Below, piece by piece: positions 31,798 to 43,828 of a DNA stretch of 64,000 nucleotides. The notes beneath the pieces are model-generated. The model was not told where the DNA came from and searched no databases. It saw only the letters and a program-made list of their open reading frames with translations. Source of the stretch: Albimonas marina (GTDB taxonomy: Bacteria; Pseudomonadota; Alphaproteobacteria; Rhodobacterales; Rhodobacteraceae). The first letter of the stretch is position 1, and every line of letters starts with the position of its first letter. Both the position numbers and the translations under genes were made by a program. The stretch covers positions 62,001 to 126,000 of the forward strand of contig NZ_JARHUC010000001.1 of the NCBI RefSeq assembly GCF_029223255.1, in the 5' to 3' direction.

Positions 31798-32946
31798 ATG
31801 AGCCATGTCGCGGCGCTCGCCCTGTCGCATTTCCGTTCCCACAAGCTGGCGCGGCTGGCGCCCGGCGGGCGCTCGGTCGCGCTCTACGGCCCCAACGGGG
31901 CGGGCAAGACCAACCTGCTGGAGGCGGTCTCGATGCTGTCCCCCGGCCGCGGCCTGCGGCGGGCGGAGGGCGAGGCGCTGGCCCGGCGCCCCGAGTCGCT
32001 GGGCTGGCGGGTGCAGGCGCGGATCGAGACGCCCGAGGGCCTGCACGAGGTGGAGACGGGGGCCGAGCAGCCCGGCGCCTCGCGCAGCGTGCGCATCGAC
32101 GGCAAGCCCGCGCCGCAGACCCGGCTGGGCGCGCTGCTGCGCATGGCCTGGCTGACCCCCTCGATGGACCGGCTGTGGACCGAGGGCGCGGCGGAGCGGC
32201 GGCGCTTCCTCGACCGCACCGCGATGGGCTTCGATCCCGACCATGCCGAGGCCTCGGTCGCCTATGAGAAGGCGATGCGCGAGCGCAACCGCCTGCTGAA
32301 GGACGACGTGCGCGACGCCCGCTGGCTGGACGCGCTGGAGGCGCGGATGGCGGCCTCGGGCGCGGCGGTCGCGCGGGCGCGGGCGGTGGCGCTGATCCGG
32401 CTGCGCGAGGCGCAGGCAGGGGCCGAGACCGCCTTCCCCGCCGCCGAGCTGACGTTGGAGGGCGCGCCCGACGCCGACGCGGCCGCGGCGCTGGCCGAGG
32501 GCGCCTCGGCCGAAGAGGCGCAGGCCGGGGCGGAGGCGTCGCTGCGCGAGGCGCTGGCTTCGGGCCGCGGCGCGGATTACGCCGCCGGGCGCACCCTGAC
32601 CGGGCCGCACCGGGCCGACCTGCGGGCGGTCTACGCGGCCAAGGGGATCGAGGCGCGGCTGTGCTCGACCGGGGAGCAGAAGGCGCTGCTGATCTCGCTG
32701 GTGCTCGCCACCGCCCGGGCGCTCGCCGCGCAGACCGGCACGCCGCCGCTGCTGCTGCTGGACGAGGTGGCGGCGCATCTCGACGAGGGCCGGCGCGCCG
32801 CGCTCTACGCCGAGATCCGGGCGCTGGGGGCGCAGGCCTGGATGACGGGGACCGAGGCGGAGCTGTTCGCGGCGCTGGGGGAGGAGGCGCTGCGGGTCGA
32901 GGTCTCGGAAGGCGAGGGCGGCACGATCCTCGCGCCTCTCGACTGA
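31798..32946 (+). CDS. recF: DNA replication/repair protein RecF
   Basis: The ATG at 31798 is the best of several in-frame choices, as the fold starts immediately (ALSHFRSHKLARL). The protein has 382 residues. Walker A is GPNGAGKT (residues 31-38), the signature region STGEQKALLISLVLA and Walker B LLLLDEVAAHLDEGRR are near the C-terminus. RecF loads RecA at gaps with RecO and RecR. It is separated from dnaN by a copy of the dispersed repeat. Confidence 0.95.
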   Translation: MSHVAALALSHFRSHKLARLAPGGRSVALYGPNGAGKTNLLEAVSMLSPGRGLRRAEGEALARRPESLGWRVQARIETPEGLHEVETGAEQPGASRSVRIDGKPAPQTRLGALLRMAWLTPSMDRLWTEGAAERRRFLDRTAMGFDPDHAEASVAYEKAMRERNRLLKDDVRDARWLDALEARMAASGAAVARARAVALIRLREAQAGAETAFPAAELTLEGAPDADAAAALAEGASAEEAQAGAEASLREALASGRGADYAAGRTLTGPHRADLRAVYAAKGIEARLCSTGEQKALLISLVLATARALAAQTGTPPLLLLDEVAAHLDEGRRAALYAEIRALGAQAWMTGTEAELFAALGEEALRVEVSEGEGGTILAPLD

Positions 32947-33009
32947 GGCGGGCGCGCCCCTACCGCCGGAAGGACGTCCGCCGGCGGAGGGCGTCCGCCG
33001 CCGTCCCGC

Positions 33010-33035
33010 CCAAGCCCGCCCGAAGGGCGCCTCCG
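33010..33035 (+). repeat. Dispersed intergenic repeat, copy 4
   Basis: A copy of the 26-bp element with one change from copy 3 (CGAAGG for CGCAGG), located 64 nt after the recF stop. Confidence 0.7.
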
Positions 33036-33134
33036 CGCCCCGGGGCCCGGCCGCGCGTTGGACCCTCCGGCGACGCTCGCGCGGCGCTCTCGCGCGGCGT
33101 AGGATCCCGGCCGCAGCCTCGGGAGGGACCTCCG

Positions 33135-33914
33135 ATGAAATTCCGCGACAAGCTGGCCGAACCCGGCCGCGCGCTCTCGATCCAGTTCGCCACCATCCCA
33201 AGCCCGGTGGTCACCCAGGCGATGGCCGCGGCGGGGGCCGACGGGGTGCTGATCGACATGGAGCACGGGGCCGTCGACTGGGCGACCTGCCACGCGATGA
33301 TCGCGGCGACCCAGGGGTTCGACTGCTCGCCCGCCGTGCGGATCTCGAAGATCGACGAGGCGGAGTGCAAGCGCGCGCTCGACATGGGGGCCGAGGGGAT
33401 CTGCTTTCCCTTCGTGAACACCGCCCGGGACGCCGCCCGCTGCGTCGCCTCCCTGCGCTATCCGCCCGAGGGGACGCGCGGCTGGGGGCCGTTCCTGGCC
33501 GCGTCGCGCTGGGACGCGCAGCTTTTCGACTACCAGCCCCGCTTCGGCGACCGCCCCTACGGGTATCTCACCCTCGAGACGGCCGAGGCGGCGCAGAACG
33601 CGGCGGAGATCTGCGCCGTGCCCGGCGTCGACATCGTGGTGATGGCGGCCTTCGACCTGAGCTCGGACCTCGGGGTCGCCGGCCGCTTCGACCACCCCGA
33701 CTTCCTGGCCGCGGCGAAGAAGATCGAGGACGCGGCCCTCGCCGCCGGCATCCCGCTGGCGGGCGGCGCGCGGGACGAGGCGCAGATCCGCGCCATGAAG
33801 GCCCGCGGCTACCGCATCTTCGCGAATTTCGACGTGCTGATGCTGAAGGGCGCGACGGCGGCGCAGGCCGGCTGGGTCCGCCGGCCGGACGCCGCCCGCG
33901 AAGGCGAGGCATGA
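33135..33914 (+). CDS. HpcH/HpaI family aldolase (2-dehydro-3-deoxyglucarate aldolase-like)
   Basis: The ATG at 33135 has GGGAGGGA upstream and gives 259 residues. VLIDMEHGAVDW and ALDMGAEGICFPFVNTARDA carry the metal and substrate residues of class II pyruvate aldolases. These cleave 2-oxo-hydroxy acids to pyruvate and an aldehyde. The gene sits between recF and an unknown ORF ahead of gyrB and is unrelated to replication. Its 3' end overlaps the unknown ORF by 4 nt. Confidence 0.88.
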   Translation: MKFRDKLAEPGRALSIQFATIPSPVVTQAMAAAGADGVLIDMEHGAVDWATCHAMIAATQGFDCSPAVRISKIDEAECKRALDMGAEGICFPFVNTARDAARCVASLRYPPEGTRGWGPFLAASRWDAQLFDYQPRFGDRPYGYLTLETAEAAQNAAEICAVPGVDIVVMAAFDLSSDLGVAGRFDHPDFLAAAKKIEDAALAAGIPLAGGARDEAQIRAMKARGYRIFANFDVLMLKGATAAQAGWVRRPDAAREGEA

Positions 33915-34498
33915 GGGCCCCCGCAATCATCCGGCCCAGCCGCCCGCTGCTGATCGCCGCCGGCCTCAAGCGACGCCCTCATGAGACCTTCACCCGAGCC
34001 ATCGGCGACGCGTTCGAGGCCGGCGTGCAGCTCTGGGGATACAGCCCGCACGGCATCCCGCAAGTGGCGCCGGTCTCGGTCGTCTACTGGATGCCGGTCC
34101 AACGGCTCATGCGGGACGCCGGCCTGCGCGCCGGCCTGTGGTATCTGCCGACCTGGAGCGAGCGGCATCATCCGACCCTCGACATCGATCGCCTGCCGGA
34201 GTTCGACATCGAGGCCGAGATCGACAGGCTCGTCCGCTTCTGTCTGGAGCGAGCCTTGCCCATCGCCGAGGCCGCGGCGACTCCGCAGGCCATCCGGCGG
34301 CGCATCGCTCAGGATCCGCCATTCTGCGGCAGTCCGATCCCGGTGGTCGCAGCCCGCCTGCACATGGACGGACCGGAGGCGGCGCTCGAGGCGGCGAGGG
34401 GCTGGCGGCGCTGGCCCGGGTGGGGCAACCCGTTTCCCGCCTTCGAAATGCTCGAGCGCCACGTCGAGATGCTGGCCCGCCGCGCCAGGGCGCATTGA
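33911..34498 (+). CDS. Hypothetical protein, 195 residues, not recognised
   Basis: The ATG at 33911 overlaps the aldolase stop (ATGA), so translation should be coupled. No family was recognised. Visible features are an aromatic mid-section (GVQLWGYSPHGI, VVYWMPVQRL, LWYLPTWSERHHP), a lone Cys in FCLERALPIAE, and a C-terminal helix-rich end RWPGWGNPFPAFEMLERH. There is no signal peptide or membrane segment. Codon choice is less GC-biased than in its neighbours (more CAT, CGA, GCT and AGG), which hints at acquisition. It lies 123 nt upstream of gyrB. Confidence 0.7.
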   Translation: MRAPAIIRPSRPLLIAAGLKRRPHETFTRAIGDAFEAGVQLWGYSPHGIPQVAPVSVVYWMPVQRLMRDAGLRAGLWYLPTWSERHHPTLDIDRLPEFDIEAEIDRLVRFCLERALPIAEAAATPQAIRRRIAQDPPFCGSPIPVVAARLHMDGPEAALEAARGWRRWPGWGNPFPAFEMLERHVEMLARRARAH

Positions 34499-37075
<2,577 letters not shown>

Positions 37076-37385
37076 GGCGGAAGGGCGCCGCCGGGGCGAC
37101 TCGGGCGGGACTCCCGCCGCCGTCCATGGCAAGCTGAACGGGCCCGGCGGAGCGTCGGGCCCGTTCGCTTTCGGGCGCGGCCGGCCGGGCGCGGCGGCTG
37201 CGCGGTCTGGTCGCGCCGCCCGGGCGTCCCGGCGGATCGGCCGGATGGCCCGCGTTCAGCTTGGGTGTGGCAGTGTCCCGCGTCGATCTTTCGGCGGGAT
37301 GCGGCGCTTCCCCGGACCGACCGGAGGGCGCCGCGCCCGTCCCCCCCAGGCCATGCCCGCGGGCAGGCCGCCGCCAAAGGACCCC
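37076..37385. other. 310-nt gyrB-M32 peptidase gap
   Basis: Apart from the gyrB terminator (37136-37166), I see GC-rich sequence with no gene. An AT-richer stretch around 37255-37300 may hold the peptidase promoter, but no clear hexamer pair is visible. Confidence 0.4.
37136..37166 (+). terminator. gyrB terminator
   Basis: GAACGGGCCCG (37136-37146) pairs perfectly with CGGGCCCGTTC (37156-37166) around a 9-nt loop, followed by GCTTTC. Confidence 0.75.
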
Positions 37386-38879
37386 ATGACGCCAGACGAC
37401 GCCTACGCCGCCCTGCTCGATCACGCCCGCCGCGTCGCCGCGCTGGAACAGGCGGCCGGCCTGCTGGGCTGGGACCAGGAGACGATGATGCCGCCCCGCG
37501 CCGCCCCGCAGCGGGCGGAGCAGATGGGCGCGCTGGCCGCGGTGCTGCACCAGATGCGCACCGATCCGCGCCAGCGCGACTGGCTGGACGCGGCCGAGGG
37601 CCTGGCCGACCCCGCCCCCGACGTGCGCGCCGACCTGCGCGAGGCGCGCCGCGCGCTGGACCGGGCCGCCCGCCTGCCCGACGGGCTGGCCGAGGCGCTG
37701 GCCCGCGCCCGCTCCTCCAGCCACCAGACCTGGGCGGAGGCGCGGGGCGCGCGCGACTTCGCCGCCTTCGTCCCCGCGCTGACCGAGGTGCTCGCCCTGC
37801 GGCGGGAGGAGGCGCTGGCCCTGGCCGACCCGGGGCAGGACCCCTACGACGCGCTGCTGGAGGACTACGAGCCCGGCGCCCGCGCGGCGGAGCTGGAGCC
37901 GGTCTTCGCCCGCCTGCGCGAGGGGCTGACCGCGCTTCTGGACCGGATCCGCGGCGCCTCGGCCAGGATCCCGCGGATCTCGGGCGCCTTTCCCGAAACG
38001 GCGCAGATGGCGCTGGCCCATGAGCTGGCGGCCGACTGCGGCTACGATTTCGCGGCCGGGCGGCTGGACCGGGCGGTGCATCCGTTCTCGTCCGGCTCGG
38101 GGCAGGACGTGCGGATCACCACCCGCGTCGACCCCGCCGACCCGACCGAGTGCATCTTCGCCACGATGCACGAGACGGGACACGCGCTCTACGAGCAGGG
38201 GATCGACCCGGCGCTGGCCTGGCGGCCGTCGGGGACACATGCCTCGATGGGCGTGCACGAGAGTCAGTCGCGGTTCTGGGAGAACCACGTCGGCCGCTCG
38301 GCCGCCTTCGCGCCGTTCCTGCACGACCGCATGAAGATCGCCTTCGGCGCCCTGGGCCTGCGCAGCCCCGAGGCGCTGTTCGCCGCGGTGAACGCGGTCG
38401 GCCCCGGCTTCATCCGCACCGCCGCGGACGAGGCGCAGTACGACCTGCACATCCTGATGCGCTTCGACCTGGAGCGGGCGCTGCTGTCGGGCGACCTGCC
38501 CGTGGCGGACCTGGAGGTCGCCTGGGCGGACCGGTTCGAGGCCGACTTCGGCCGCCGCCCGCCCCATGCCGCGCTGGGCTGCCTGCAGGACGTGCACTGG
38601 TCGGAGGGGCTGATCGGCTACTTCCCGACCTACACGCTGGGCAACCTGAACGCCGCCGCGCTGGCGGCCGCCATGCGCCGCGACCTGGGCGACCTGGACG
38701 CGCGGCTGGGCCGCGGGGACCTGGCCGCGCCGCTCGCCTGGCTGCGGGAGAAGGTGCATCGCCACGGCCGCGTCCTGCCCGCGACCGAGCTGATGACCCA
38801 GGCCTGCGGCGGCCCGGTGGACGAGAAGCCGATGCTGGCGGCGCTGGAGGCGAAGTTCGGCGCGATCTACGGCTTCTAG
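37386..38879 (+). CDS. M32 family metallocarboxypeptidase (Taq type)
   Basis: The ATG at 37386 gives 497 residues, the family length. The zinc motif HETGH (residues 262-266, in ATMHETGHALYEQG) is followed by the M32 motifs GTHASMGVHESQSRFWEN and GFIRTAADEAQYDLHI. WDQETMMPP near residue 35 is the conserved N-terminal signature. It removes C-terminal residues from peptides in the cytoplasm. It stands alone between gyrB and a convergent transporter gene. Confidence 0.95.
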   Translation: MTPDDAYAALLDHARRVAALEQAAGLLGWDQETMMPPRAAPQRAEQMGALAAVLHQMRTDPRQRDWLDAAEGLADPAPDVRADLREARRALDRAARLPDGLAEALARARSSSHQTWAEARGARDFAAFVPALTEVLALRREEALALADPGQDPYDALLEDYEPGARAAELEPVFARLREGLTALLDRIRGASARIPRISGAFPETAQMALAHELAADCGYDFAAGRLDRAVHPFSSGSGQDVRITTRVDPADPTECIFATMHETGHALYEQGIDPALAWRPSGTHASMGVHESQSRFWENHVGRSAAFAPFLHDRMKIAFGALGLRSPEALFAAVNAVGPGFIRTAADEAQYDLHILMRFDLERALLSGDLPVADLEVAWADRFEADFGRRPPHAALGCLQDVHWSEGLIGYFPTYTLGNLNAAALAAAMRRDLGDLDARLGRGDLAAPLAWLREKVHRHGRVLPATELMTQACGGPVDEKPMLAALEAKFGAIYGF

Positions 38880-38903
38880 GCCGGGCGGACGCGCCGCGCG
38901 GCC

Positions 38904-39857
38904 TCAGGCCGGGCGGCGCGAAAGCTGCACCAGCAGGATCCCCACGGTGACGATGGCCACGCCCACGAGGTCGCGGGGGCCCAGCGTCTCGCCCAGCAGG
39001 GCCGCGGCGACGGCGAGGCCCAGGCAGGGGTTGAGGAAGTGGAAGGCGGCGGCGTTGGTCGGCCCGATCCGGCGCACCAGCCGCAGCCAGACCACCGTCG
39101 CCACGATGCCTGCGAAGATCATCGAATAGCCCACGCCCAGCAGCATCGGCAGGGTCCAGCGCACGTCGTCCACGCTCTCGAAGGCCAGCGCCACCGGGGC
39201 GAGACCGGCGGAGCCGACCAGCATCTGCAGGCCCACGATCATCAGCACGTTCGGACCGGGCGAGACGCCGCGCACCAGCAGCGTGGCCACCGCCAGCGCC
39301 AGCGCGCCCAGCAGCGCGAAGCCGACGTAGAGCGGGTCCGCCCCGCCCTCGATCCGCGCGCCCATCACCACCGCGACGCCCGCGAAGCCGAGCGCGAGGC
39401 CCACCGCGCCCAGCTTGCGCGGCCGCTCGGACAGGAAGACCCAGGCGCCGGCGGCCACGAACAGCGGCAGGGTCGAGGCGATGATCGCCGCGAGCCCCCC
39501 GTCGATCCGGGTCATCGCCAGGAAGTTGAGCCCGAGATAGAGGCTGTTCTGGCAGAGCCCGAAGACCACCACGAGCCCCCACTGGCGCCGGGTCAGCTTC
39601 GCCGACTGGCCCATCGCCGCGGCCAGCGCGCAGGCCATCAGCCCGGCCACCGCGAAGCGCGCGCTGAGCGCGAGGAACGGGGGCGCGTCGGCCACCACGA
39701 ACTTCGCCGCGGTGAAGGCCGAGGACCAGATGATCGCGAAGCCCACGCCCATCAGCATCGCCACCGGATCGAGCGCGGCGAGCCAGCCTTTCGGCTCGGC
39801 GGCGGCCGGGGCGGCGTCGATGGTCGGGTCGGGGGAGGCGCCGGGAGCGTCGTTCAT
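38904..39857 (-). CDS. EamA/DMT family transporter
   Basis: A 317-residue inner-membrane protein with about ten predicted helices in two EamA repeats ([23 protein letters not shown] in the first, [25 protein letters not shown] in the second). The first 30 residues are a soluble Ala/Pro-rich tail. DMT exporters move metabolites or drugs out of the cell; the substrate is not predictable. The gene is divergent from sucC across a 490-nt gap. Confidence 0.88.
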   Translation of the reverse strand: MNDAPGASPDPTIDAAPAAAEPKGWLAALDPVAMLMGVGFAIIWSSAFTAAKFVVADAPPFLALSARFAVAGLMACALAAAMGQSAKLTRRQWGLVVVFGLCQNSLYLGLNFLAMTRIDGGLAAIIASTLPLFVAAGAWVFLSERPRKLGAVGLALGFAGVAVVMGARIEGGADPLYVGFALLGALALAVATLLVRGVSPGPNVLMIVGLQMLVGSAGLAPVALAFESVDDVRWTLPMLLGVGYSMIFAGIVATVVWLRLVRRIGPTNAAAFHFLNPCLGLAVAAALLGETLGPRDLVGVAIVTVGILLVQLSRRPA

Positions 39858-39989
39858 ACGGTCGCCGTATCACTTCCGCGCGCGCCCCGCCAGCGGCTCC
39901 ACGTCTCTCGCCGGCCCAGGGCGAAGGCGCCGAGAGGGCGCTTCGCGGGCGCGGCGTCGCCGCGGGCGGCGAAGGGCGGAGAGGCCAAG

Positions 39990-40020
39990 GCGAGGCGTTT
40001 CGGCCCCGCGAGGCGCTTCG
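39990..40020 (+). repeat. Tandem 13-bp direct repeat
   Basis: GCGAGGCGTTTCG (39990-40002) recurs as GCGAGGCGCTTCG (40008-40020), offset 18 bp, and a looser copy lies near 39933-39945. Possible binding sites or slippage products. Confidence 0.4.
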
Positions 40021-40058
40021 AAGGGCCCGTTTCGCCCGAAAAGATCGGTTTTGCTGAA

Positions 40059-40073
40059 TGTTGCGGCGCAACA
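40059..40073. promoter_or_regulatory. TGC-rich palindrome upstream of sucC
   Basis: TGTTGCGGCGCAACA is a 15-bp palindrome with 6-bp perfect arms. It resembles the motifs at 19432 and 27853, and shares the following GAGTTCG with the latter. Confidence 0.4.
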
Positions 40074-40139
40074 CGAGTTCGCGCTTGCGAATCGCTTTCG
40101 GGGTCGTTTCCGCTGCGTCCGCGAAATCTGCCGCGTTGT

Positions 40140-40170
40140 TGTGATCACAGCTTTCCGACGTGTGATCACA
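40140..40170. promoter_or_regulatory. Twin TGTGATCACA palindromes, candidate suc-operon operator
   Basis: The perfect 10-bp palindrome TGTGATCACA occurs at 40140-40149 and 40161-40170. Centres are 21 bp apart, i.e. two helical turns on one DNA face, and both are followed by G. This suggests cooperative binding of two dimers. The site is about 180-200 nt upstream of sucC. Confidence 0.6.
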
Positions 40171-40347
40171 GACGTTCGATTTTCGGCTTTGCTCGAAAGA
40201 GTCGATTGCGGCCGGCGCATCTGCGCGTCTACAAGGCGCCGAAGGCCGGATCGCCGGCGACGGGGCCCGCTCCGCACAGGAGCCCGCCCGATGCGCGCCG
40301 CCGCGACCCCGGCTCCCGAGGGAGAACCGCGGAAGGGTGCGAGCGAC

Positions 40348-41541
40348 ATGAACATCCACGAATACCAGGCCAAGCAGCTCCTCAAGGAGTATGGCGCGCC
40401 GGTGGCCGACGGCCGGGCCGTGACCCGGGCCGAGGAAGCCAAGACGGCTGCGGGCGGCCTGGACGGCCCCCTCTGGGTCGTGAAGGCCCAGATCCACGCG
40501 GGCGGCCGCGGCAAGGGCAAGTTCAAGGAGGCCTCGGCCGGCGAGAAGGGCGGCGTCCGCCTGGCGAAGTCCGTCGAGGAGGCCGCCGAGGAAGCGGCGA
40601 AGATGCTCGGCCGCACGCTGGTCACCCACCAGACCGGTCCGGCGGGCAAGCAGGTGAACCGCATCTACATCGAGGACGGCGCGGACATCGAGACCGAGCT
40701 GTATCTCGCGCTGCTGGTCGACCGCGACACCTCCCGCATCTCGTTCATCGCCTCGACCGAGGGCGGCATGGACATCGAGGAGGTCGCGGCCTCGACCCCT
40801 GAGAAGATCGTCACCTTCTCGGTCGATCCGGCCTCGGGCGTCTCGGGCTTCCACGGCCGCAAGGTCGCCTTCGCGCTGGGCCTGAAGGGCCAGGCGTTCA
40901 AGGAGTGCGTGGCGCTGGTCGCGAAGCTCTACAAGCTGTTCGTCGAGAAGGACGTCAGCCTGCTGGAGATCAACCCGCTGATCGTCATGACCGACGGGCA
41001 CATCCGCTGCCTCGACTGCAAGATGAACTTCGATTCCAACTCGCTCTACCGCCAGCCCGACGTGTTCGCGCTGCGCGACGAGACCGAGGAGGACCCCAAG
41101 GAGCTCGAGGCGTCGAAGTACGACCTGAACTACATCGCGCTCGACGGCGAGATCGGCTGCATGGTCAACGGCGCCGGCCTCGCGATGGCGACGATGGACA
41201 TCATCAAGCTCTACGGCTCCGAGCCCGCCAACTTCCTCGACGTGGGCGGCGGCGCGACCAAGGAGAAGGTGACCGAGGCCTTCAAGATCATCACCTCCGA
41301 TCCGCAGGTGAAGGGCATCCTGGTCAACATCTTCGGCGGCATCATGCGCTGCGACGTCATCGCCGAGGGCGTGATCGCCGCGGTGAAGGAGGTCGGGCTG
41401 CAGGTTCCGCTCGTCGTCCGGCTCGAGGGCACCAACGTCGACCTCGGCAAGAAGATCATCGGCGAGAGCGGCCTGAACGTGATCGCGGCCGACAACCTGT
41501 CGGACGCGGCCGAGAAGATCGTCAAGGCGGTCAAGGGCTGA
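40348..41541 (+). CDS. sucC: Succinyl-CoA synthetase beta subunit
   Basis: The ATG at 40348 gives the family N-terminus [16 protein letters not shown] and 397 residues. [13 protein letters not shown] is in the ATP-grasp nucleotide domain, and the C-terminal CoA-ligase part has [14 protein letters not shown]. With SucD it makes succinate and ATP/GTP from succinyl-CoA in the TCA cycle. It is the first gene of the operon that runs to lpd; a small membrane-protein gene separates it from sucD. Confidence 0.97.
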   Translation: MNIHEYQAKQLLKEYGAPVADGRAVTRAEEAKTAAGGLDGPLWVVKAQIHAGGRGKGKFKEASAGEKGGVRLAKSVEEAAEEAAKMLGRTLVTHQTGPAGKQVNRIYIEDGADIETELYLALLVDRDTSRISFIASTEGGMDIEEVAASTPEKIVTFSVDPASGVSGFHGRKVAFALGLKGQAFKECVALVAKLYKLFVEKDVSLLEINPLIVMTDGHIRCLDCKMNFDSNSLYRQPDVFALRDETEEDPKELEASKYDLNYIALDGEIGCMVNGAGLAMATMDIIKLYGSEPANFLDVGGGATKEKVTEAFKIITSDPQVKGILVNIFGGIMRCDVIAEGVIAAVKEVGLQVPLVVRLEGTNVDLGKKIIGESGLNVIAADNLSDAAEKIVKAVKG

Positions 41542-41563
41542 GGCCCGCGGGGCCGGACCAGGG

Positions 41564-41908
41564 ATGAGGGCCATGCGCATCAGACGCCACGACCGCGAAC
41601 CGATCCGCGAGGCGCCGCTGCTTGCGGCGGGCGCGCTGATCGTGGCCGGCGTGCTGCTGATGCGCTCGGATCCCGAGGCCCTGTCCATGCCCCGCCGGCG
41701 CGGCTCGCTGGCTTCCGCGAAACGGCGGTATCGGCGCGGCGACCGCGTCGGGGCCGTCGCGCAGGAGACGCGCGACCGCGTCGCCGACGTGCTTCCAAGC
41801 AATCTTGCGGCCGGGATCGGCCGCTCCGTTCTGTTCGCCGGGATCGGCATCGTGCTGGCGCGGGTCCTCGACCGGCTCGCCGACGATCGCTCGGCGTCGA
41901 AATTCTGA
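41564..41908 (+). CDS. Small basic membrane protein between sucC and sucD
   Basis: A 114-residue protein (or 111 from the ATG at 41573, which has AGGG upstream). The N-terminus is basic, one hydrophobic helix follows ([17 protein letters not shown]), then a strongly basic stretch ([17 protein letters not shown]) and a second hydrophobic segment near the C-terminus ([14 protein letters not shown]). No family was recognised. Its place in the sucC-sucD gap means it is transcribed with the TCA enzymes. Confidence 0.65.
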   Translation: MRAMRIRRHDREPIREAPLLAAGALIVAGVLLMRSDPEALSMPRRRGSLASAKRRYRRGDRVGAVAQETRDRVADVLPSNLAAGIGRSVLFAGIGIVLARVLDRLADDRSASKF

Positions 41909-41923
41909 AGGGAGAGACGGAAC

Positions 41924-42808
41924 ATGGCCGTTCTCGTCGATGAAAACACCAAGGTGATCTGCCAGGGCATCACCGGCTCGCAGGGCACCTTCCACACCGA
42001 GCAGGCGATCGCCTACGGCACCAAGATGGTCGGCGGCGTCACGCCGGGCAAAGGCGGGATGGAGCATCTCGGCCTGCCCGTCTTCGACGGCGTCATCGAG
42101 GCCAAGGAGAAGACCGGCGCGAACGCGTCCGTGATCTACGTGCCGCCGCCCTTCGCCGCCGACTCGATCCTCGAGGCGATCGACGCCGAGATCGAGCTGA
42201 TCGTGTGCATCACCGAGGGCATCCCGGTGCTGGACATGATGAAGGTGAAGCGCGCGCTGCAGGGCTCGTCCTCGATCCTGATCGGGCCGAACTGCCCGGG
42301 CGTGATCACCCCCGACGCCTGCAAGATCGGCATCATGCCGGGCCACATCCACAAGCGCGGCAAGGTGGGCGTCGTGTCCCGCTCGGGCACGCTGACCTAC
42401 GAGGCCGTGCTGCAGACCACCGTCGCGGGCCTGGGCCAGTCGACCTGCATCGGCATCGGCGGCGATCCGATCAAGGGCACCGAGCACATCGACGCGCTGG
42501 AGTGGCTGCTGGGCGACGACGAGACCGAGTCGATCATCATGATCGGCGAGATCGGCGGCGCCGCCGAGGAAGAGGCCGCGCAGTTCATCGCCGACGAGGC
42601 GAAGAAGGGCCGCGCCAAGCCCATCGCCGGCTTCATCGCCGGCCGCACGGCCCCTCCGGGCCGCCGCATGGGCCACGCGGGCGCGATCATCTCGGGCGGC
42701 AAGGGCGGCGCCGAGGACAAGATCGAGGCCATGAAGTCCGCGGGCTTCGTGGTCGCCGACAGCCCCGCCGGCCTCGGCGAGGCGGTGCTGAAGGCGATGG
42801 GGCGCTGA
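41924..42808 (+). CDS. sucD: Succinyl-CoA synthetase alpha subunit
   Basis: A 294-residue protein with [15 protein letters not shown] (CoA-binding Rossmann), [10 protein letters not shown], and the C-terminal phospho-histidine loop [16 protein letters not shown], whose His is the phosphate carrier. GGGAGAG precedes the ATG closely. It is the partner of SucC and lies 15 nt after the small membrane-protein gene. Confidence 0.97.
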   Translation: MAVLVDENTKVICQGITGSQGTFHTEQAIAYGTKMVGGVTPGKGGMEHLGLPVFDGVIEAKEKTGANASVIYVPPPFAADSILEAIDAEIELIVCITEGIPVLDMMKVKRALQGSSSILIGPNCPGVITPDACKIGIMPGHIHKRGKVGVVSRSGTLTYEAVLQTTVAGLGQSTCIGIGGDPIKGTEHIDALEWLLGDDETESIIMIGEIGGAAEEEAAQFIADEAKKGRAKPIAGFIAGRTAPPGRRMGHAGAIISGGKGGAEDKIEAMKSAGFVVADSPAGLGEAVLKAMGR

Positions 42809-42812
42809 GGCG

Positions 42813-43781
42813 ATGCTCGAAGGAGCGCGCGATCGGTTCAGCTTGCGCGAGGGCGACGCGGACGTCGCCCTCCTCTTTCGCGTCGCGTCGGACTGGCGAC
42901 GGCCCGACGCGCGCGACGGCGGCTGGAACCTGTATTGGCGCTCCGCCGACGGCTACGGCCAGATCCTGCCGCGCCCGACCCCGGACGAGGTGACGCGCTT
43001 CTACGACCTGGCGCAGTACTACACCCACGGCACCGACCAGGGCGTGCAGGCACGCCGCACGCTGGGGTGGCGCCTGCTCGAGTCGGCCGCCTCCCGGTTC
43101 GAGGGGGACAGCCGGCCTCCGCGCCGGTGGTGGAGCGACCTTCTGGGCGAGGGGCGGTTCCGCGTGGTCGAGATCGGCTGCGGCCATGGCCAGACCCTTG
43201 CCCTGCTCGCCGAAGAGGGTCACGACGTCTTCGGCGTCGAGCCGGACCCCGTCGCGCTGGCCGAGGCGCGCAAGCGCGGCATCGAGGTGTCGCAGGCGAC
43301 GGCGGAGTCGCTGCCGCCCGAGCTTGCCCCCGAAATCTGGGACGTCGTCCTGATGTCGCATGTCCTGGAGCACTGCGTCGATCCGGCCTTGGCGCTCGAG
43401 AATGCGGCCGGCCTTCTGCGGCCCGGCGGACGCCTGGTCGTGGAAGTGCCCAACAACGACTGCGAAGGTTTTCGTCGATTCGGCGACGAATGGTACTGGC
43501 TGGACGTGCCCCGCCACTTGAACTTCTTCACGCGATCCAGTCTTGAAGGCCTGATCGAGACGGTAGGCCTGGAGGTCGAGGCGGTGGAGTTCCGCGGCTA
43601 CTGGCGGCAGATCTGTCAGGAGTGGGCGGGCCAGCAGGCGAATATTCGCCGCGCCTACGGCCGCCCGCCGGGAACCCCGCTCGCCTCCCAGACGGCCTAC
43701 TTCCTGAAAACCTTCCGGGCGCCTCCCGAAAACAAGTTCGACTCCTTGCGCATCGTCGCGCGAAAACAACCTACAGCCTGA
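42813..43781 (+). CDS. Class I SAM-dependent methyltransferase in the suc operon
   Basis: A 322-residue protein. About 115 N-terminal residues with no known fold (tryptophan-rich, GGWNLYWRSADGYGQILPRP) precede a Rossmann methyltransferase domain with SAM motif I VVEIGCGHGQTL (residues 118-129), acidic GVEPDPVALAEARKRG, and the UbiG/Methyltransf_23-type LMSHVLEHCVDPALAL. It starts 4 nt after sucD. Codon use is less GC-biased than in sucD or sucA, so it may be an insertion. The target cannot be named; such enzymes often modify sugars, lipids or antibiotics-like molecules. Confidence 0.8.
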   Translation: MLEGARDRFSLREGDADVALLFRVASDWRRPDARDGGWNLYWRSADGYGQILPRPTPDEVTRFYDLAQYYTHGTDQGVQARRTLGWRLLESAASRFEGDSRPPRRWWSDLLGEGRFRVVEIGCGHGQTLALLAEEGHDVFGVEPDPVALAEARKRGIEVSQATAESLPPELAPEIWDVVLMSHVLEHCVDPALALENAAGLLRPGGRLVVEVPNNDCEGFRRFGDEWYWLDVPRHLNFFTRSSLEGLIETVGLEVEAVEFRGYWRQICQEWAGQQANIRRAYGRPPGTPLASQTAYFLKTFRAPPENKFDSLRIVARKQPTA

Positions 43782-43828
43782 AGCACAAACGCGTCCGCAA
43801 CCCTGGGCGCACCGGTAGGAAGACTGCC

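Larger units (their letters stand above)
39858..40347. other. 490-nt divergent gap upstream of the suc operon
   Basis: No gene is supported. From the transporter side there is GC-rich DNA with a direct repeat (39990-40020). From about 40040 to 40230 the DNA becomes clearly less GC-rich. It contains a TGC-rich palindrome (40059-40073) and two identical palindromes (40140-40149, 40161-40170). The rest leads into the sucC ribosome site. This is the probable control region of the TCA-cycle operon. Confidence 0.65.
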
